From Enchytraeus crypticus (lineage: Eukaryota > Annelida > Clitellata > Enchytraeida > Enchytraeidae): 64,000 bases of DNA. The stretch is taken from the NCBI GenBank assembly GCA_905160935.1, contig CAJHZI010000418.1, positions 1,471,001-1,535,000 on the forward strand, read 5' to 3'. Every line of letters begins with the position of its first letter. Position 1 is the first letter of the stretch. Below the pieces are notes generated by a model that worked only from the letters and a program-made list of their open reading frames with translations, had not been told where the DNA came from and searched no databases. Made by a program: the position numbers and the translations under genes. Below, piece by piece: positions 1-32,094 of this stretch.

Positions 1-784
1 TGGTATGCAATGTATCCAGTCATCTATATCTTCCGTTTTCCTCCTCATGTTCACGCACGAGTGTAGCTTTAAATCATCTATAACATTCCCTTTGATATAC
101 CATTATTCTTGGGAGATTCTGCTTATGACGAGGTGGGCCCCCTATTTCTTCCTCAACTTTGACTAACATTTACTGGCAGGGCCGTCACTCCATGAGAAAA
201 CAATCCTGTTTACCCAAAGCTAACATATACATGTATAAGATGAATCCCAGTTTAACAGCAGTGTACATGTCGAAAACATGATAGGAAGAAAACTGAATTT
301 GAATCCTGAACCTACTGATTCGCAGTGAGTCTCCTTACCAATCGGCTTCCGGCGCAGCCATGAGAATGTAACGAGAAACAGTTTTAGAAGATGACGAAGT
401 TAAGCAAATGTTGAACATACGATATAATTTTATATGAAGTGATTTTATATATAATTTTATAGGAAGTGAATTGGTAGTTTACATCATCAGCATTCTCTCA
501 TAGTAAGAGTACTCATCATCATCATCGTCTAGTTATTTATGTAACTGACTGCTTGCAGAAATCTTGAAAATATTTGGAAGTTACACATGTGTCTTCTGCC
601 ATCAACAAACAACTAGTCGTAACACTCGTGACTTCAGACTGACACTTCGCTCTGAAGCACTTGCTCAATAACTTCGTATCAGAAGTTTGCTATAACCAAT
701 AGGCTATAAATTTGTTTACCACTTTCTTTCGTAAGAAAAAAGGATAATAGAATTCTAAATATAAATTCATATTAAATCAAGTCC

Positions 785-1290
785 CCCGTGTTGTGGTTGG
801 GTGTGGTTGGACCACTGCAAAATAGCTCAACCGCAAACAATCTGCTGCGTGTACGTGAGAGGCCCTTATGCCTTCCTCAGCATTAAATAATAAATGTCAA
901 CTAAACCTAACCCAAATGACCCAACCCCACCGAAGACACTAACCCCCTTAACCTAACCTTAGAACATTGCCTATTCATAAATGTGTAATATTTCCCGCGT
1001 TGTATCCGGGACCCTGAAGAATTGACCAACCATTAACTGCACGTGTCATTAACTGCAAGAGGCGAAAAAACAAAAGTGAGGAAGTCAACGAAAAAATACA
1101 GCAGAAGACACATTTGTCGAGATATAGGCTACTTAAGGTATGGATAAGATATTGCCTTTAGTGAGAAGATTAACCTGTTGATCAATGGAGTGCTCTACAT
1201 GGAGCATGAAGGCAGACTCTGAGTACGAATAAGTACCGTGGACCTGCCACTTGGCAGAGCACTAGAGAGAGATTCATACAAGTGAAATAA
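785..1290 (+). mobile_element. Non-autonomous retroelement, CCCGTGTTGTG head and hairpin/GA tail
   Basis: The head begins CCCCCGTGTTGTGG and the end reads CCTGCCACTTGGCAG followed by ACTAGAGAGAG. A near full-length sister copy lies at 55562-55945 and shares the head, the central TAGGCTAC(T/A)TAAGGTATGGATAAG-type block and the tail. The final CTGCC/GGCAG forms a small hairpin immediately before the GA run. No ORF is present, and its mobility is inferred from repetition. Confidence 0.6.
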
Positions 1291-2029
1291 AAATTAGAAA
1301 ATCAAAACTATAAAGCTGCGAAGGAAACATGGTGATATTAAAAACATTTGTATTATTTGCATGGTGTTAATAAGTCTTCCAGGAGGGCTTTCTAGAAGGT
1401 TGAGAACTCCCTGACTAATAGCGACTCTGCACTGAGAACACTGTGCTCTCAGGGAGGTCTATCAAGGCTGTGTAGGTTACATGACTTGTTACAACTGATG
1501 ACCCGCTCTAATGTTTGTATAAAGGCCGCGCTTAATTGCATGTACATGTAATATATTTTGAGCAGTAGGTGTAGTGTGTTTAACGTCAAGGTTCAGAAGC
1601 ACAAGGCTTCTCTTCAAGACTACTCGACACACTCGAGCTATCGTCACAAAGATTAAGGTAACAGTATTTCACTGGTAAGTCACTGGTACGTAACATACCG
1701 GTAGATATACATATCGTATAATTTGAGCAGTCTGATAAGTGTTAGAATAAATTGACCTTGTGTGGTAGCAGATGCAGGTGTCTTTAAATTTTGAATGTAA
1801 AATAATAGAATATTCACTAGCACCCTTCACTTAAGCTTCCTGCATTTATTATCTAAAGGATAACTTTTAATATTCTGTTTCTCGTAGGCTTTAGTTTTAA
1901 ATCTGAAATGAGCAGCTTCCCATCCAATACTTTATGATAGAAACAATGCAGGTTGCACGATATCTTACTGTCGGCTTCGGCAATGATTATGACAAGCATA
2001 TAATGAATTAAAGGTGAAGTTAATATCAC

Positions 2030-2640
2030 AATAAATGGTACGAAATTGAAACAGGTAAGGAGTTTAAAATATTTGGGTCATAATATAACCGATGATGGGA
2101 AATGTGAGACAGAAATATGCAGTAGGATTGCACAAGCAAAGGCGGCCTTTGGTAGTAGAAAATAACTATTAACAAAAAGTCTAAAGAAAGACACAAAGAT
2201 AAAGATAGTGAAAACTTTGGTTTGAACCACGCTATTGTATGGATGTGAGAATGGACCTTAAGGAAGGAATTTATTAGGAAACTGGAGGCGTTGGAAATGT
2301 GGATTTGGAGAAGAATGGAGAGGATTAGTTGGACTAAAAAGGTTATAAATGAGGAAGTTCTGGAGAGAGTTAGCACAGATAGACAGTTGATAAATGTATT
2401 CAGTAATAGGACGAAGAGTTGGATAGGACACATTCTAAGGGGGGAAGGTCTATTAAAAGAGGTCATAGAAGGTAGAATGGAAGGAAAGAGGCAGGGGCAG
2501 GCCGAGATTAGGTATGTTAGATGATTTAAAGACCCACTCCTATGTGGAAATGAAGAGGAAGGCGGAAGACAGAGAAGAATGGAGGCGTTATGTAACATGG
2601 ACCTGCCAGTAGGCAGTGCACTAAGAGAGAGAGAGAATGA
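2030..2640 (+). mobile_element. Degenerate LINE 3' end (reverse transcriptase C-terminus)
   Basis: Conceptual translation with several stops and frameshifts reads FKYLGHNITDDGKC, then KAAF, LLYGCE, EMWIWRRMERISWT, RTKSWIGHILRGEGLLKEVI and an EMKRKAEDREEWRRY-like end. This is the signature of the C-terminal part of a non-LTR reverse transcriptase. It ends with CCTGCCAGTAGGCAGTGCAC and a GA run. The element is dead. Its open piece at 2291-2524 is not a host gene. Confidence 0.8.
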
Positions 2641-2850
2641 ATTATCATATCGTCTGGGCACTGTTTAAAAATTAATAAAGCTCAATAAAAACTTATAATT
2701 ATTAAAATTTTATTTTAAATTAGTTGCAACGTATATCACATAAATCAGTTTCTAAATATTTTGGGAGTGTATGTAATATTGCAAAAAAACTTAACGATAT
2801 GATGCAGTTAATGTTAGTTTGGTATCTAACAATTTCCTATTGTTAATATT

Positions 2851-2965
2851 CCCCGTGTTGTGTCTTGGTCGCTACAGAATAGACCAACCGTAAACTGGAC
2901 ATGTCGTAAGAGGCGTCTAAGCAGAAACTGAGGAAGGTGATGTGAAACCACCTCAGAAGTATTTT
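2851..2965 (+). mobile_element. Truncated CCCGTGTTGTG-head element
   Basis: Reads CCCCGTGTTGTGTCTTGG, then AGAATAGACCAACCG and GTCGTAAGAGGCG, as in the other copies of this head. The tail is missing; a CAGT minisatellite lies just beyond. Confidence 0.55.
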
Positions 2966-3034
2966 TTGGTTTAGCAACCGTTGTTCTGTAGTAATTTCTA
3001 CGACAAAATCTCTAAACAGTTTGATACACGCCAA

Positions 3035-3250
3035 GTTATCAGACTGTCAGTCAGTCAGTCAGACAATAACTCGGTCAGTCAGTCAGACAATATTTCAGTC
3101 AGTCAGTCAGACAATATTTCAGTCAGTCAGTCAGACAATATTTCAGTCAGTCAGTCAGACAATAACTCGGTCAGTCAGTCAGTCAGTCAGTCCATCAGTC
3201 AGTCAATCAGTCAATCAATTAATCAACCACTTAATCAGTCCGTCAGTTAA
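3035..3250 (+). repeat. CAGT-based minisatellite
   Basis: Tandem (CAGT)n blocks alternate with AGACAATA spacers in units of about 30 bases. Two overlapping frames stay open and give serine/glutamine repeats; these are artefacts of the repeat. Confidence 0.9.
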
Positions 3251-3307
3251 ACATTTTGAATAGAAGTATGCTATCGTTTCTGTCGACGTTACATATCATA
3301 GAATGTC

Positions 3308-3362
3308 AAATCAATCGATTAAATAAATAAACAAATATATAAATATATAAATAAATAAATCT
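3308..3362 (+). repeat. AT-rich (AAAT)n microsatellite
   Basis: Imperfect AAATA/AAAT units run through this stretch. Confidence 0.8.
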
Positions 3363-4041
3363 ATCTGTCTATAGGAGCATAACTGTATTATTGCAGTTTA
3401 ACAACATCGCTCAAGAACCTCTATTCTATGCTCTTTGTTGTCATGGCCGACAGTAGTATTCTACATTTTCCTGACTCTATGCAAAGCAGAACACATATAT
3501 TTTTACTCTCTGTTTTGCTCAGCCCGTCCAAAAGTTGTCGACATATAATTATGTATGAGGGATTATCTAGTAAAGAAGTCGATAATAAGTAAGTATATAT
3601 CTTAATGCAATATGTATTTGTTGATATTTTTGGCCTAATTTCTGAAACATTGACAATAAAAATAATATCGTAATCGGTAATGTAATATATTCTATATACT
3701 GCAAAACTCAAACTAGCAAAATACTTCTTGAAGTGCTGTATCAGACCAATAGATCAAAAAGTCAATAGTTCATAATATTTATTTCTGATGTGACTTTTCA
3801 GATTTCTTTGTTGAAGACCAGAAATTCTCAGACTAACCTTCGAGTGTCGCTACATGATCTCATGTTTAAGTGCATCGAATAATTTAAATGCGTTGTTGAA
3901 AGTCAAGTCGATCGCATATAGAGCACTTGTAGTTGCTCGTCACATTGACATCTGAGACAAAGTTGCTAGCTATTCAAAAGTAACTACATGTATACTTAAA
4001 TTTCTCCTTTGATATTCGCGATATTGAAGTGCTGCGCGCAG

Positions 4042-4050
4042 TATAAGAGA
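4042..4050 (+). promoter_or_regulatory. Possible TATA-like element of the TM gene
   Basis: TATAAGAGA follows a short GC-rich GCTGCGCGCA about 250 bases before the ATG. It is the only TATA-like motif with a GC-rich neighbour in this stretch. Assignment is by position only; no start site is known. Confidence 0.2.
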
Positions 4051-4294
4051 TTGTCTTTCTTAGAGTTTAGCTGTTTTGATTTTCTTAAGAGACACTGTGC
4101 GTGAGAAACGATTCGTCAATTTGAAAGAAATTTAGTAAAAATCATAATTAGATAATTGAGTGCAGGATTTTTATAGCAATAGATACTTAACCTGCCGACT
4201 GATGTGGATAATAATTTAAATTATGGAAGTTATTCATTTAAATAGCCGATCTTACCGTTGAAATACACAACATCTGGGCAGCAAATCATCCACA

Positions 4295-4677
4295 ATGGCA
4301 TCTAACGACCCCTGGTTGCCTATTCTTCTCAATAGCGATATTGCTGAGAGCTCCAGCAATGGCACAGACAGTCACGGGTTCAACTGTGACACGATATCTA
4401 ACAAACCCTACGAGCAGATCATGGATCTTATATCCTATTATACTCCCAGTCCAGAAATAATCGATCGACTAAACGCCCTATGTCCGGGCAGGATTACTAC
4501 ATCCACCGAGTCCACCTTCACCCTTCCTTACAACGGCACAACGGAGGTCACCACGTCCGTGATGGGAGGTTCCGGTGAGGGAATGAGTCCTGAAGAAGGA
4601 CTGGGAATCATCCTAGGAGTGGCTATAGCTTTTATTCTACTCTCAATAGGAATAGGAGTGATACTTTGGAAGAAGAG
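4295..4677 (+). CDS. TM protein exon 1 (ectodomain and TM helix)
   Basis: Encodes residues 1-127 plus two bases of codon 128, covering the glycosylated N-terminal region and the whole TM segment. The reading frame continues past the donor only into low-complexity repeat, which supports ending the exon at the GTTTGT donor. Confidence 0.6.
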
Positions 4678-6001
4678 GTTTGTGTTTATTTGGAATAATT
4701 CTTTTATTATTTTAATATTTTTTATTTATTGTTTCGCCCTTATTCTACAATCCATAGGCGTATGAGTGATACTTTGGAAGAAGAGGTATGAATTTATTTG
4801 GAATAATTCTTTTATTATTTTTATTTTTGTTTATTTTTATTGTTTCGCTCTTGTTCTACTATCAAATTATCAATTGCAGTAGGAATGATACTTTGGAAGA
4901 AAAGGTAAATAATTATTTGAAATAATTATTTTATTATTATTATTTTTCTTTTTTATTGTTTCGCTTCCGTTCTACATTAACCGCAGTAGGAGTGATAATT
5001 TGGAAGAAGAGGTTTGTATTTATTTGGTATAATTATTTTATTATTTTTACTTGTCTTACATTTTCTTTTTTATTATTTGGTTTTTTATTTTTAACTATAG
5101 TACGTTATGGTACGTTATTCTTTGTCTAAATACAAAGCAATTCTTCTTTGCCAAACTAGTACACTGCAGTCTATTCACAGCGAACTGGTAAGGTCCTGTT
5201 AAGTAGCCTTTTCGACTTCATAGATACTATCCATATAGGATATGAAAATTAACTTAAAGACTCTCACAATAGGTCCAGGGTTCAAATCCAGTGCTCTCTC
5301 CTCACTGACGTACTTCCAGGCCAGAAAACTAACATTATAGTATTATAATTGGCTTTAGCTTTAGCGTTTGGAATGTAACAAACAGTGCCAACGTCTAATT
5401 TTCATCTGTTACTAATGAGGAAGTTCTAAAGTTGGTACCGATAGTCCGTTGATAATTACATTCAGAAATAGGAAGAAGAGTTGGATAGCACATATTCTAT
5501 GGATTGGGGGAAAGTGTACTAAAAGAGTTCATAGAAGGCAGAATGGAAGCAAATAGAGGTAGGGGCAGACCGAGATAATAAATGTAAAACAATTTAAGGA
5601 TCCACTCATATGTGGACATGATGATGAAAGCCGACGACAGAGAAGAGTGGAGGCGTTATATACCACGGATCTGCCGATACCCAGTGCACTAAGAGAGAAA
5701 GAGAGAGAGAGAGAAAAGTTTGTAACCCTATCTTCTACAAGTGCGTCAGTTCAACACACAGGTCTACTTGTGGATTGCGCATAAGTCCAAGGCTGTGCCA
5801 GTTCATGTTGTTCATTAATTTCGTTTAAAAACTCTTTAGACGATTATGCAAAAGTTTGGAATTTATATTTTGGTTGACTAATTCATTTGTTAACAAATTA
5901 GTTGCTTTATTGGTTGTTATTTTGATCAATCAACGGACGTTGAATTGTTGTCATGCATGCTGACTGATTGAATAAAATAGTAAGCCTTTACCTTTATCAT
6001 T

Positions 6002-6038
<37 letters not shown>

Positions 6039-6561
6039 GTATACTGCCTACTGGCAGGCCCATGGTATATAACGCCTCCACTCTTTTCTGTCTTCCATTT
6101 TCCTCTTCATTCCCACATATGAGTGGGTCTTAAATCATCTAGCATACCTAATCTCGGCCTGCCCCTGCCTCTTTTCCTTTATCATAATAATCTATAAATT
6201 TAATAAACTTTATCTTATAAATTTAAATCTTATCTACTTTGACTACAGGATCATCGGACGTCACAACCCTGACCTTGAGAAAGGTCAAGGCGAAGTCTCC
6301 GCCGGAGACCTACGCACAATCAGCACAATGAGCAACGATGAGAGAACCAGATACGAGCGCAACGTTACCATCTTACGCTCTGCCCACAAGGACGGGACCG
6401 CCCCTCGAGCCAATGGGCTGCCGACCATCCGCATGTTTATACGAACTCATCGACCAATCATGTTGGACGTTCTTTGGGAGGCAGACGAAGATTTAGAAGT
6501 GGAGTCCAGCAGTCCGGGAACGTCCTCGAAGCACTCTGATGACTCGCTAATTACGACATGA
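4295..6561 (+). CDS. Single-pass membrane protein, two exons, unknown family
   Basis: Coding exons are 4295-4677 and 6249-6561, joined in phase (exon 1 ends with two bases of an Arg codon before a GTTTGT donor; exon 2 starts after GACTACAG). The predicted protein has 231 residues. It has no N-terminal signal peptide. An acidic, Ser/Thr-rich N-terminal half of about 100 residues carries two N-glycosylation sequons (N22, N80) and two or three cysteines. A hydrophobic helix at about residues 103-125 ends in WKKR, and a polar tail of about 105 residues ends in an acidic/serine-rich stretch. The layout suggests an N-out, C-in signal-anchor protein at the cell surface. An in-frame TAG lies upstream of the ATG at 4295, so this is the first start of the frame. 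I do not recognise the family. The intron holds tandem copies of the exon-1 end. Confidence 0.6.
4627..5075 (+). repeat. Four tandem copies of exon-1 end plus 5' splice site
   Basis: A unit of about 110-120 bases is present four times. It consists of the last ~50 bases of exon 1 (the TM end and WKKR codons), the donor and ~60 bases of intron. The first copy is the real junction. The later donors read GTATGA, GTAAAT and GTTTGT after GAAGAAGAG-like exon ends. Copies 3 and 4 also gained a CAG acceptor-like site just before the exon-like part, making ~25-base pseudo-exons. Copy 4 still encodes VGVIIWKKR. Confidence 0.85.
5400..5720 (+). mobile_element. Second degenerate LINE 3' end
   Basis: Nucleotide-level relative of 2030-2640: AATGAGGAAGTTCT, AAGAGTTGGATAG, AGAAGGCAGAATGGAAG and GACAGAGAAGAGTGGAGGCG occur in the same order. 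It ends with CTGCCGATACCCAGTGCACTAAGAGAG and a GA run. It sits in the intron of the TM gene. Confidence 0.75.
6003..6180 (-). mobile_element. LINE 3' tail, minus strand
   Basis: A CT run is followed by TTAGTATACTGCCTACTGGCAG and the reverse complement of the REEWRRY region (AACGCCTCCACTC). It lies just upstream of TM-gene exon 2, so its CT run is close to that exon's acceptor region. Confidence 0.7.
6249..6561 (+). CDS. TM protein exon 2 (cytosolic tail)
   Basis: Begins after a TTTGACTACAG acceptor and completes the split Arg codon. It encodes about 103 residues and ends at TGA. The exon is clearly GC-richer than its flanks, as expected for coding sequence here. The tail is basic near the membrane and acidic/Ser-rich at the end. 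Confidence 0.6.
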
Positions 6562-7261
6562 TAGCGAACATAAAGTAGATCAATTTTTGTATATAGATAC
6601 AGTAAGGTTAAACATGAAATTCGGATAATTCAGTTAATTCTGAAAGTTTACATCTGCAAATAGTATTCCTGCAAACTGACTGTAGCTTTATAGGCCAAGC
6701 ATCGGGCTACGTGCATTGATAATTTGATATTCGATTTTAGGAAAGTATTCAAGCTATATGAGTAATTTGTGGAATGGTAAACGGTTAAGTGTTTGCCTGG
6801 GAAGCAAGTGATTTGGGTTCAAAATACAAGTCAGTCAACAGAAAATGGACAGACTCTATAGACGTTGAAAGGTTAAAGACGTATCAGAGCTTTCTGCCTA
6901 TTGTCGCTATCAACTGCAACGATAGGATTAGGCCTGATCATGGAAACGATTTTTTAAATTGCATCATGAACCTGCAAAGCATTCTCGAAGACCAGTCATC
7001 AGACGTAACACATTTTACGGAATAATCGTAACAATCCTGTAACCAAGGGATGTAGTACCTAGCCCTCAGTAAATTTTTACGCTTTCCGTAATTGAAAACG
7101 TGTGAAAATTATATATAGGCTAAGTGAATTCTTTAGCACTAAATCATATACCAGTAAATTATATATCGTAAGTTACATATATGAAACTAGACTCCAAAAG
7201 TTCGACATAACCCAGGGTTACATGACAGAATATTTTTATATTTTTATTTTTTGTAATATCA

Positions 7262-7267
7262 AATAAA
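7262..7267 (+). terminator. Candidate poly(A) signal of the TM gene
   Basis: A canonical AATAAA lies about 700 bases after the TM-gene stop, in an AT-rich stretch. It is the first good match noticed downstream. No transcript evidence is available. Confidence 0.3.
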
Positions 7268-7388
7268 AGTATTTAAATCAGACAGACCTTGGACATTGAG
7301 TAGTTTAACTGCTAGTCTTTAATATTAAATTAAATACTCTTAATTGCTCAATCAAGTTAATTAGCCAGAATAAATAATCAGATACAAT

Positions 7389-7440
7389 GAGAGAGAGAGA
7401 GAGAGATCACAGTTAAGCTTATTAAAATAAGCTTAACTGT

Positions 7441-7460
<20 letters not shown>
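7389..7460. repeat. Perfect 35-bp inverted repeat with 2-base loop
   Basis: Left arm 7389-7423 (a GA run, then GATCACAGTTAAGCTTATT) and right arm 7426-7460 are exact reverse complements, separated by AA. The right arm runs on into a longer CT tract. Confidence 0.9.
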
Positions 7461-7475
<15 letters not shown>

Positions 7476-7499
7476 TCTCTCATGGAACTGCCAGTAGCA

Positions 7500-8371
7500 G
7501 CTTCGTGGTAAATATTTCATCCATGTCTGCTCGTGTATTCTCTTGTATTCATCCGTATATTCATGTATATCTCGTTATAACCGCATAAAACTCAGTTTAT
7601 GAGTGCTTTGAGGTATGCATTCTTACGTATCCAATAATAAATAATACTTAACCGTATATATAGGCCTATATGCATAAGTTCTGTCTATAAAGACGCTAAC
7701 TACTGTAGTAAATTTGTAATGCAATCGCTGTTGTTGTCTGGGTAAGACGTTAGGTTCAGTAATTCTACAGAGATGGTTTCTACTCTCAGTCCCACTATTT
7801 TCTTTTAAAGCTTATTTATAATTTAGATTTTAATGTATTCCAAACTTTAGAGGCTTGCATGTGGGAACAGGACAAGGGCAATATTATAGTCGCAAGGTTA
7901 TGGTTTTTTGAGTCAGGTTAAGCGGTAAGACTTAGAACTAAGATGTGAGTTAGGTATAGGTTAGAGTTTAAGATTTATTAAAGCTCTTCGTATAACTTCA
8001 ATAAAACAAGTTAACACATAAAAGGAAGCAAAACACCACACGTGTTTACAACTCTGGATTGAAAAAATACATAAAAAATTTTCATCTTAAACCTTCCTAT
8101 AATTAAAAATGCTAATCATTTAAGCCCGATAGCAAATGAAAATTAGCTACCGTGAATAATTTATTTATCGTATTTCTTGACAGAAAAGGCATCGTGTGAG
8201 TGATACAAACAGGTACATGTAGCTGCACTGTAGATTCGAACAGTTAATTGATTATTTCAAACTTTCTCGATTTTTTTTGCTCAAAGTCTACAATTGCATG
8301 TCCGTGATTAGGAGCTGCTCGAGAGTCATCAACTGCTTTACGTTTAGTGAATTATTCGTAGAGTCATGGAC

Positions 8372-8408
<37 letters not shown>

Positions 8409-9085
8409 TGGCAGGCTTAAATGAAACTTTATGAAAGTACATTAAATTATACGCTATTATAAATGCCTTCAGGCATTAATAATAGCACAGTTTGTCATTA
8501 CAAGAATACTCGAACTGGTGCAAAGTATACAGCAATGATAACCTACCAGGTTTACACTTATTATATTACAATATACTATATAGCTATCTCACACAATAGT
8601 TATAAATATAATAATTCTTTGATTAAATACTAGACTAATTCGTTATTCTCTGATACTGCACTGCAATATATCGTATGTTGCAATATAAAATATAAATATT
8701 TAATGGGATTTATTGGAGCTTGCTGATCAACGCAGCAGGCTAATTGTACCTAAGTTACAGGAGAACTATTGCCTTTATTAAGAGCCCTATAAAAATCTCT
8801 CGACCGTTTCATCGTTACAGCAAAATATTAGATACATGCTGAAATAGGCCTATGGCATGATACATTAGGTATAATATTAGATACATGATATTAGTATAAG
8901 GGCGTACTTTAAAGTATTACAATATTACTTGAATTTTATCCGACCAGTGATCACTCACTTCTGTCACATTTTAATCAACAAAATTGTACAGAATAGATTA
9001 TCAGATATATTACACTGCACCATTCATAAATCATGGCTCTTCATTTTGGATCATTATACGATAGTACTTAGATTCTTTTTGTTCG
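7500..9085. other. Intergenic AT-rich stretch, no gene seen
   Basis: Only short ORFs and a GA microsatellite (8371-8404) are present. I see no exon with family similarity. Confidence 0.5.
8371..8404 (+). repeat. (GA)n microsatellite
   Basis: Uninterrupted GA dinucleotides follow GGACTA, as in the decayed retroelement tails elsewhere, but the rest of the tail is not recognisable. Confidence 0.8.
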
Positions 9086-9089
9086 TCTA

Positions 9090-9418
<329 letters not shown>

Positions 9419-9507
9419 TTATACACATTGTACAACGCACGTATTTACAAAGTTTCTTTGCTCACACTCAACTCACCAGTTGAATTCGGTTGCATAGTAC
9501 CAATTCC

Positions 9508-9563
9508 ACTGGCTGAAGCCAGCGGCGATGTTGGTAAGATACACGACCGCAGATCTGTAAGGT
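9508..9563 (+). mobile_element. tRNA-derived SINE (family A), 5' fragment
   Basis: Starts CTGGCTGAAGCCAG and includes the box-A-like GGCGATGTTGG. It is truncated before box B. Confidence 0.55.
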
Positions 9564-10384
9564 TGTAAGATACTATATTGAATATTCTGGATTTCTAGCA
9601 CCTGCATTTCAATTTGAGACCATAGAATAAAGAAAAACCATAGAAATGTCAAAGGCAATCTCAACCATTGTAAACATTGAGTTCAAGAATTGCACAGATG
9701 CCAACAACTAATTTTGGTAGCAGGAGGTAAACAATATCAGCTGATCGTTATTTAAAGGCATAAAATACTGTAGTTTTTGAACATTTTTTAAAAACTTTTG
9801 AACGATAATTAAACACTTTAGGAGCACATTTATCGTCACATCTATCCAACATATCGTCATGACAAAAATTATTTGAAACGAATTCCTAATAATTGGATAT
9901 ATATTTTTATAATACTAAATGCAAACAAATTTTATTAAAAATCTCTTAAAGTATATTCCCCCATTCTGTAGTTTCCGGATTTCTGGAATTTGTATACCCA
10001 AATGCGCAACAATACATCATCTTAAACCCGTTTAAAGACCGAATATCATGAAATAAATCTGAAATTACAGATATTACTATTAAATTCACATATGTCAAAG
10101 GGCTTTGTTTACCCTTTCGATTAAATGGAGAATGCTGGAAATCAAGTCGCTCTTGTTACAAAACTGGTATCGCTGAAGCAGCAGTCATGCCATATCTACC
10201 TATTTTAAAGATCTTTGTTTGAGACCGACTTTACATAACATTTACCAATGTAAAAAACCTTTTGCCTGGACTTGAGCTACTAAACTGGGTAACAGAGGTA
10301 AATATTATGATTTATAATATCGCTCAGATACACAAGGTTTGTATAAAATTTCTATTAAAAAATTAGACTACCTACAACTAATCT

Positions 10385-10388
<4 letters not shown>

Positions 10389-10456
<68 letters not shown>
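10389..10456. repeat. (AT)n microsatellite
   Basis: About 68 bases of uninterrupted TA dinucleotide. Confidence 0.95.
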
Positions 10457-10460
<4 letters not shown>

Positions 10461-11228
10461 TTAACGCAGTAAATCAAGTCCATCAGAATTTTCACACTCA
10501 ATGAGAATCCTAAGTGCAGTATTTGAAATTTTTATTTCTAATACTGTATTATTTTTAATAGTGCATTTAATATTTGTAAAGAAATGTGTTTGGTTAACTT
10601 AAACTCTCTATTATAGAAATAAAGGAAAAGCTCGATTACTTAGGCTTACTTCTAATGATTACAATGAAAAACTGTACATCGCATTTTGCCATTCTAGGCT
10701 TCAAGGTATTGAACTGCGTAGCATAGCAGACTTATAACAGAACATTGATCTCTTTTAGATTATCTATTGAAAAATTTCACGTAATATATTTAAAATATAC
10801 TTTGATAAAATAGTTAATTTTGGCATAAAGTTATTCGATTTAAAACTGATATATATTACAATTTTGATGTTTTGATTGATTTTTTGCAGAATCCATTTCC
10901 TTTGTAATATATATCCATATGATAATATTGTAGCCATATTGTATAATTTGCCATAAGCATATGATAATACTGGCATTATATATCAAATACAGCTGTCATT
11001 CTAGAAGATGAATAGCAGTAAAAATCACATTTTTCCATAAAAGACTCTTAATACTAATTTGCAGAATATATTCTATAACTTCATAAGATTTTTAAAAACC
11101 TAATGATACGTATTAAAAGCTCTTAAAATGTGGAAATTACTTTCTTTTGCCAATTAATATATAAATGGTAATATTTTTGTTGTTTCAGTATATATGGCAA
11201 GTGAGTATCTTAAGTAGGAGGTGCACAT

Positions 11229-30984
<19,756 letters not shown>

Positions 30985-31887
30985 TTTCATTAACGTTTAT
31001 TTCTATTGAGTTTCATTCTTCAATTAGCTTACGTAGCCTACATTGTTAATACTACTTGTATTGTTTTCTTAGTAAAAATTACAGTTTTATTATTATTATT
31101 AATATGATGATGATGACGACGATGATGATTATTTTTTTTTTTTTTTAATTTCAAAAGGAACCTTACTTCTTTGAATTTCGAGCGAATATATAAATAACAA
31201 GGCGGTAAAACGAGAAATATCACAAGTTTTATTTCATAACAGTTAAAACTGACGGTTGACAAAGTTTAGCGGATCAATTAAATCGTTATAATGGCCTTGT
31301 TATACAGCTCTTTACGCAAACCAATGATGATACAAAACAGGACGGCAGCAGAATTAAATGAATGCATGTTATTCACTCAATGCAAGCAACAAGCAGCACT
31401 ATGTACAGAAAGTTGACAACCAATGACTTGCCAAACAACATTACGTATAGATAATATAACTTAACTCCTATATAACTGACCACGCTACAGTCCCTTGCTA
31501 ACATCATTAAGTACACCTTTCCTTTCGTGCATTGTCTTGAACATATGAGAGTTTTCAACCTGAACCTATTTATGAAAGGTAGAAAGGGACAAATTAACAG
31601 ATCCATGACTATCTATCATTTTATAAGATCACCCATGATGATATCTATCACCCTAAATATCACATGTATTACCGGCGCTGTTAATATCAGAGATTTTATT
31701 CGCTTGAGAATATATAATTAGATTCCATTGCACGTCAGTTCACCGCAGTATCGCATAGTTACTATTTCATAACGCTACCTAATGTAATATTTACTGAACT
31801 CTTTCAAAATTTAGGCGCCTTAGGGTGACTCCGACTATATAATAATTAAATGCAATCATACGGTATGAGAGAGTTCATTATAATTTA

Positions 31888-32005
31888 ATAACAACAATTA
31901 GAGTGCTACTGTCGTCCATGACAACATCGATCACTATTAAGACAAATCCATGCCAGTGAGCAAAAAGAAGGTCCAAAACGGTGAAAATTTCTAAATCCAA
32001 TAAAT
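31888..32005 (+). repeat. Dispersed ~120-bp repeat, AGTGCTACTGTC family
   Basis: AACAACAATTAGAGTGCTAC, GACAACATCGATCACTATTA, GTGAGCAAAAAGAAGGTCC and ACGGTGAAAATTTC align with the copy at 18705 (minus). Confidence 0.75.
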
Positions 32006-32094
32006 CTGTCAAAAGATCACTCCAAATTATTCAGTAGGCAATTCTATACATAACTGCTGCTTCAAAAGTAAAGTAAACACGCATTATAGTGAAA

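Noticed and set aside
2291-2524. 77-codon ORF WIWRRMERISWT
   Set aside because: Open remnant of a degenerate LINE reverse transcriptase, with stops and frameshifts on both sides.
3021-3263. Serine/glutamine-repeat ORFs
   Set aside because: Products of a CAGT minisatellite in two frames.
6789-7025. 78-codon ORF downstream of the TM gene
   Set aside because: Starts in what may be an old tRNA-like repeat (GGGTTCAAAATAC) and has no family signal.
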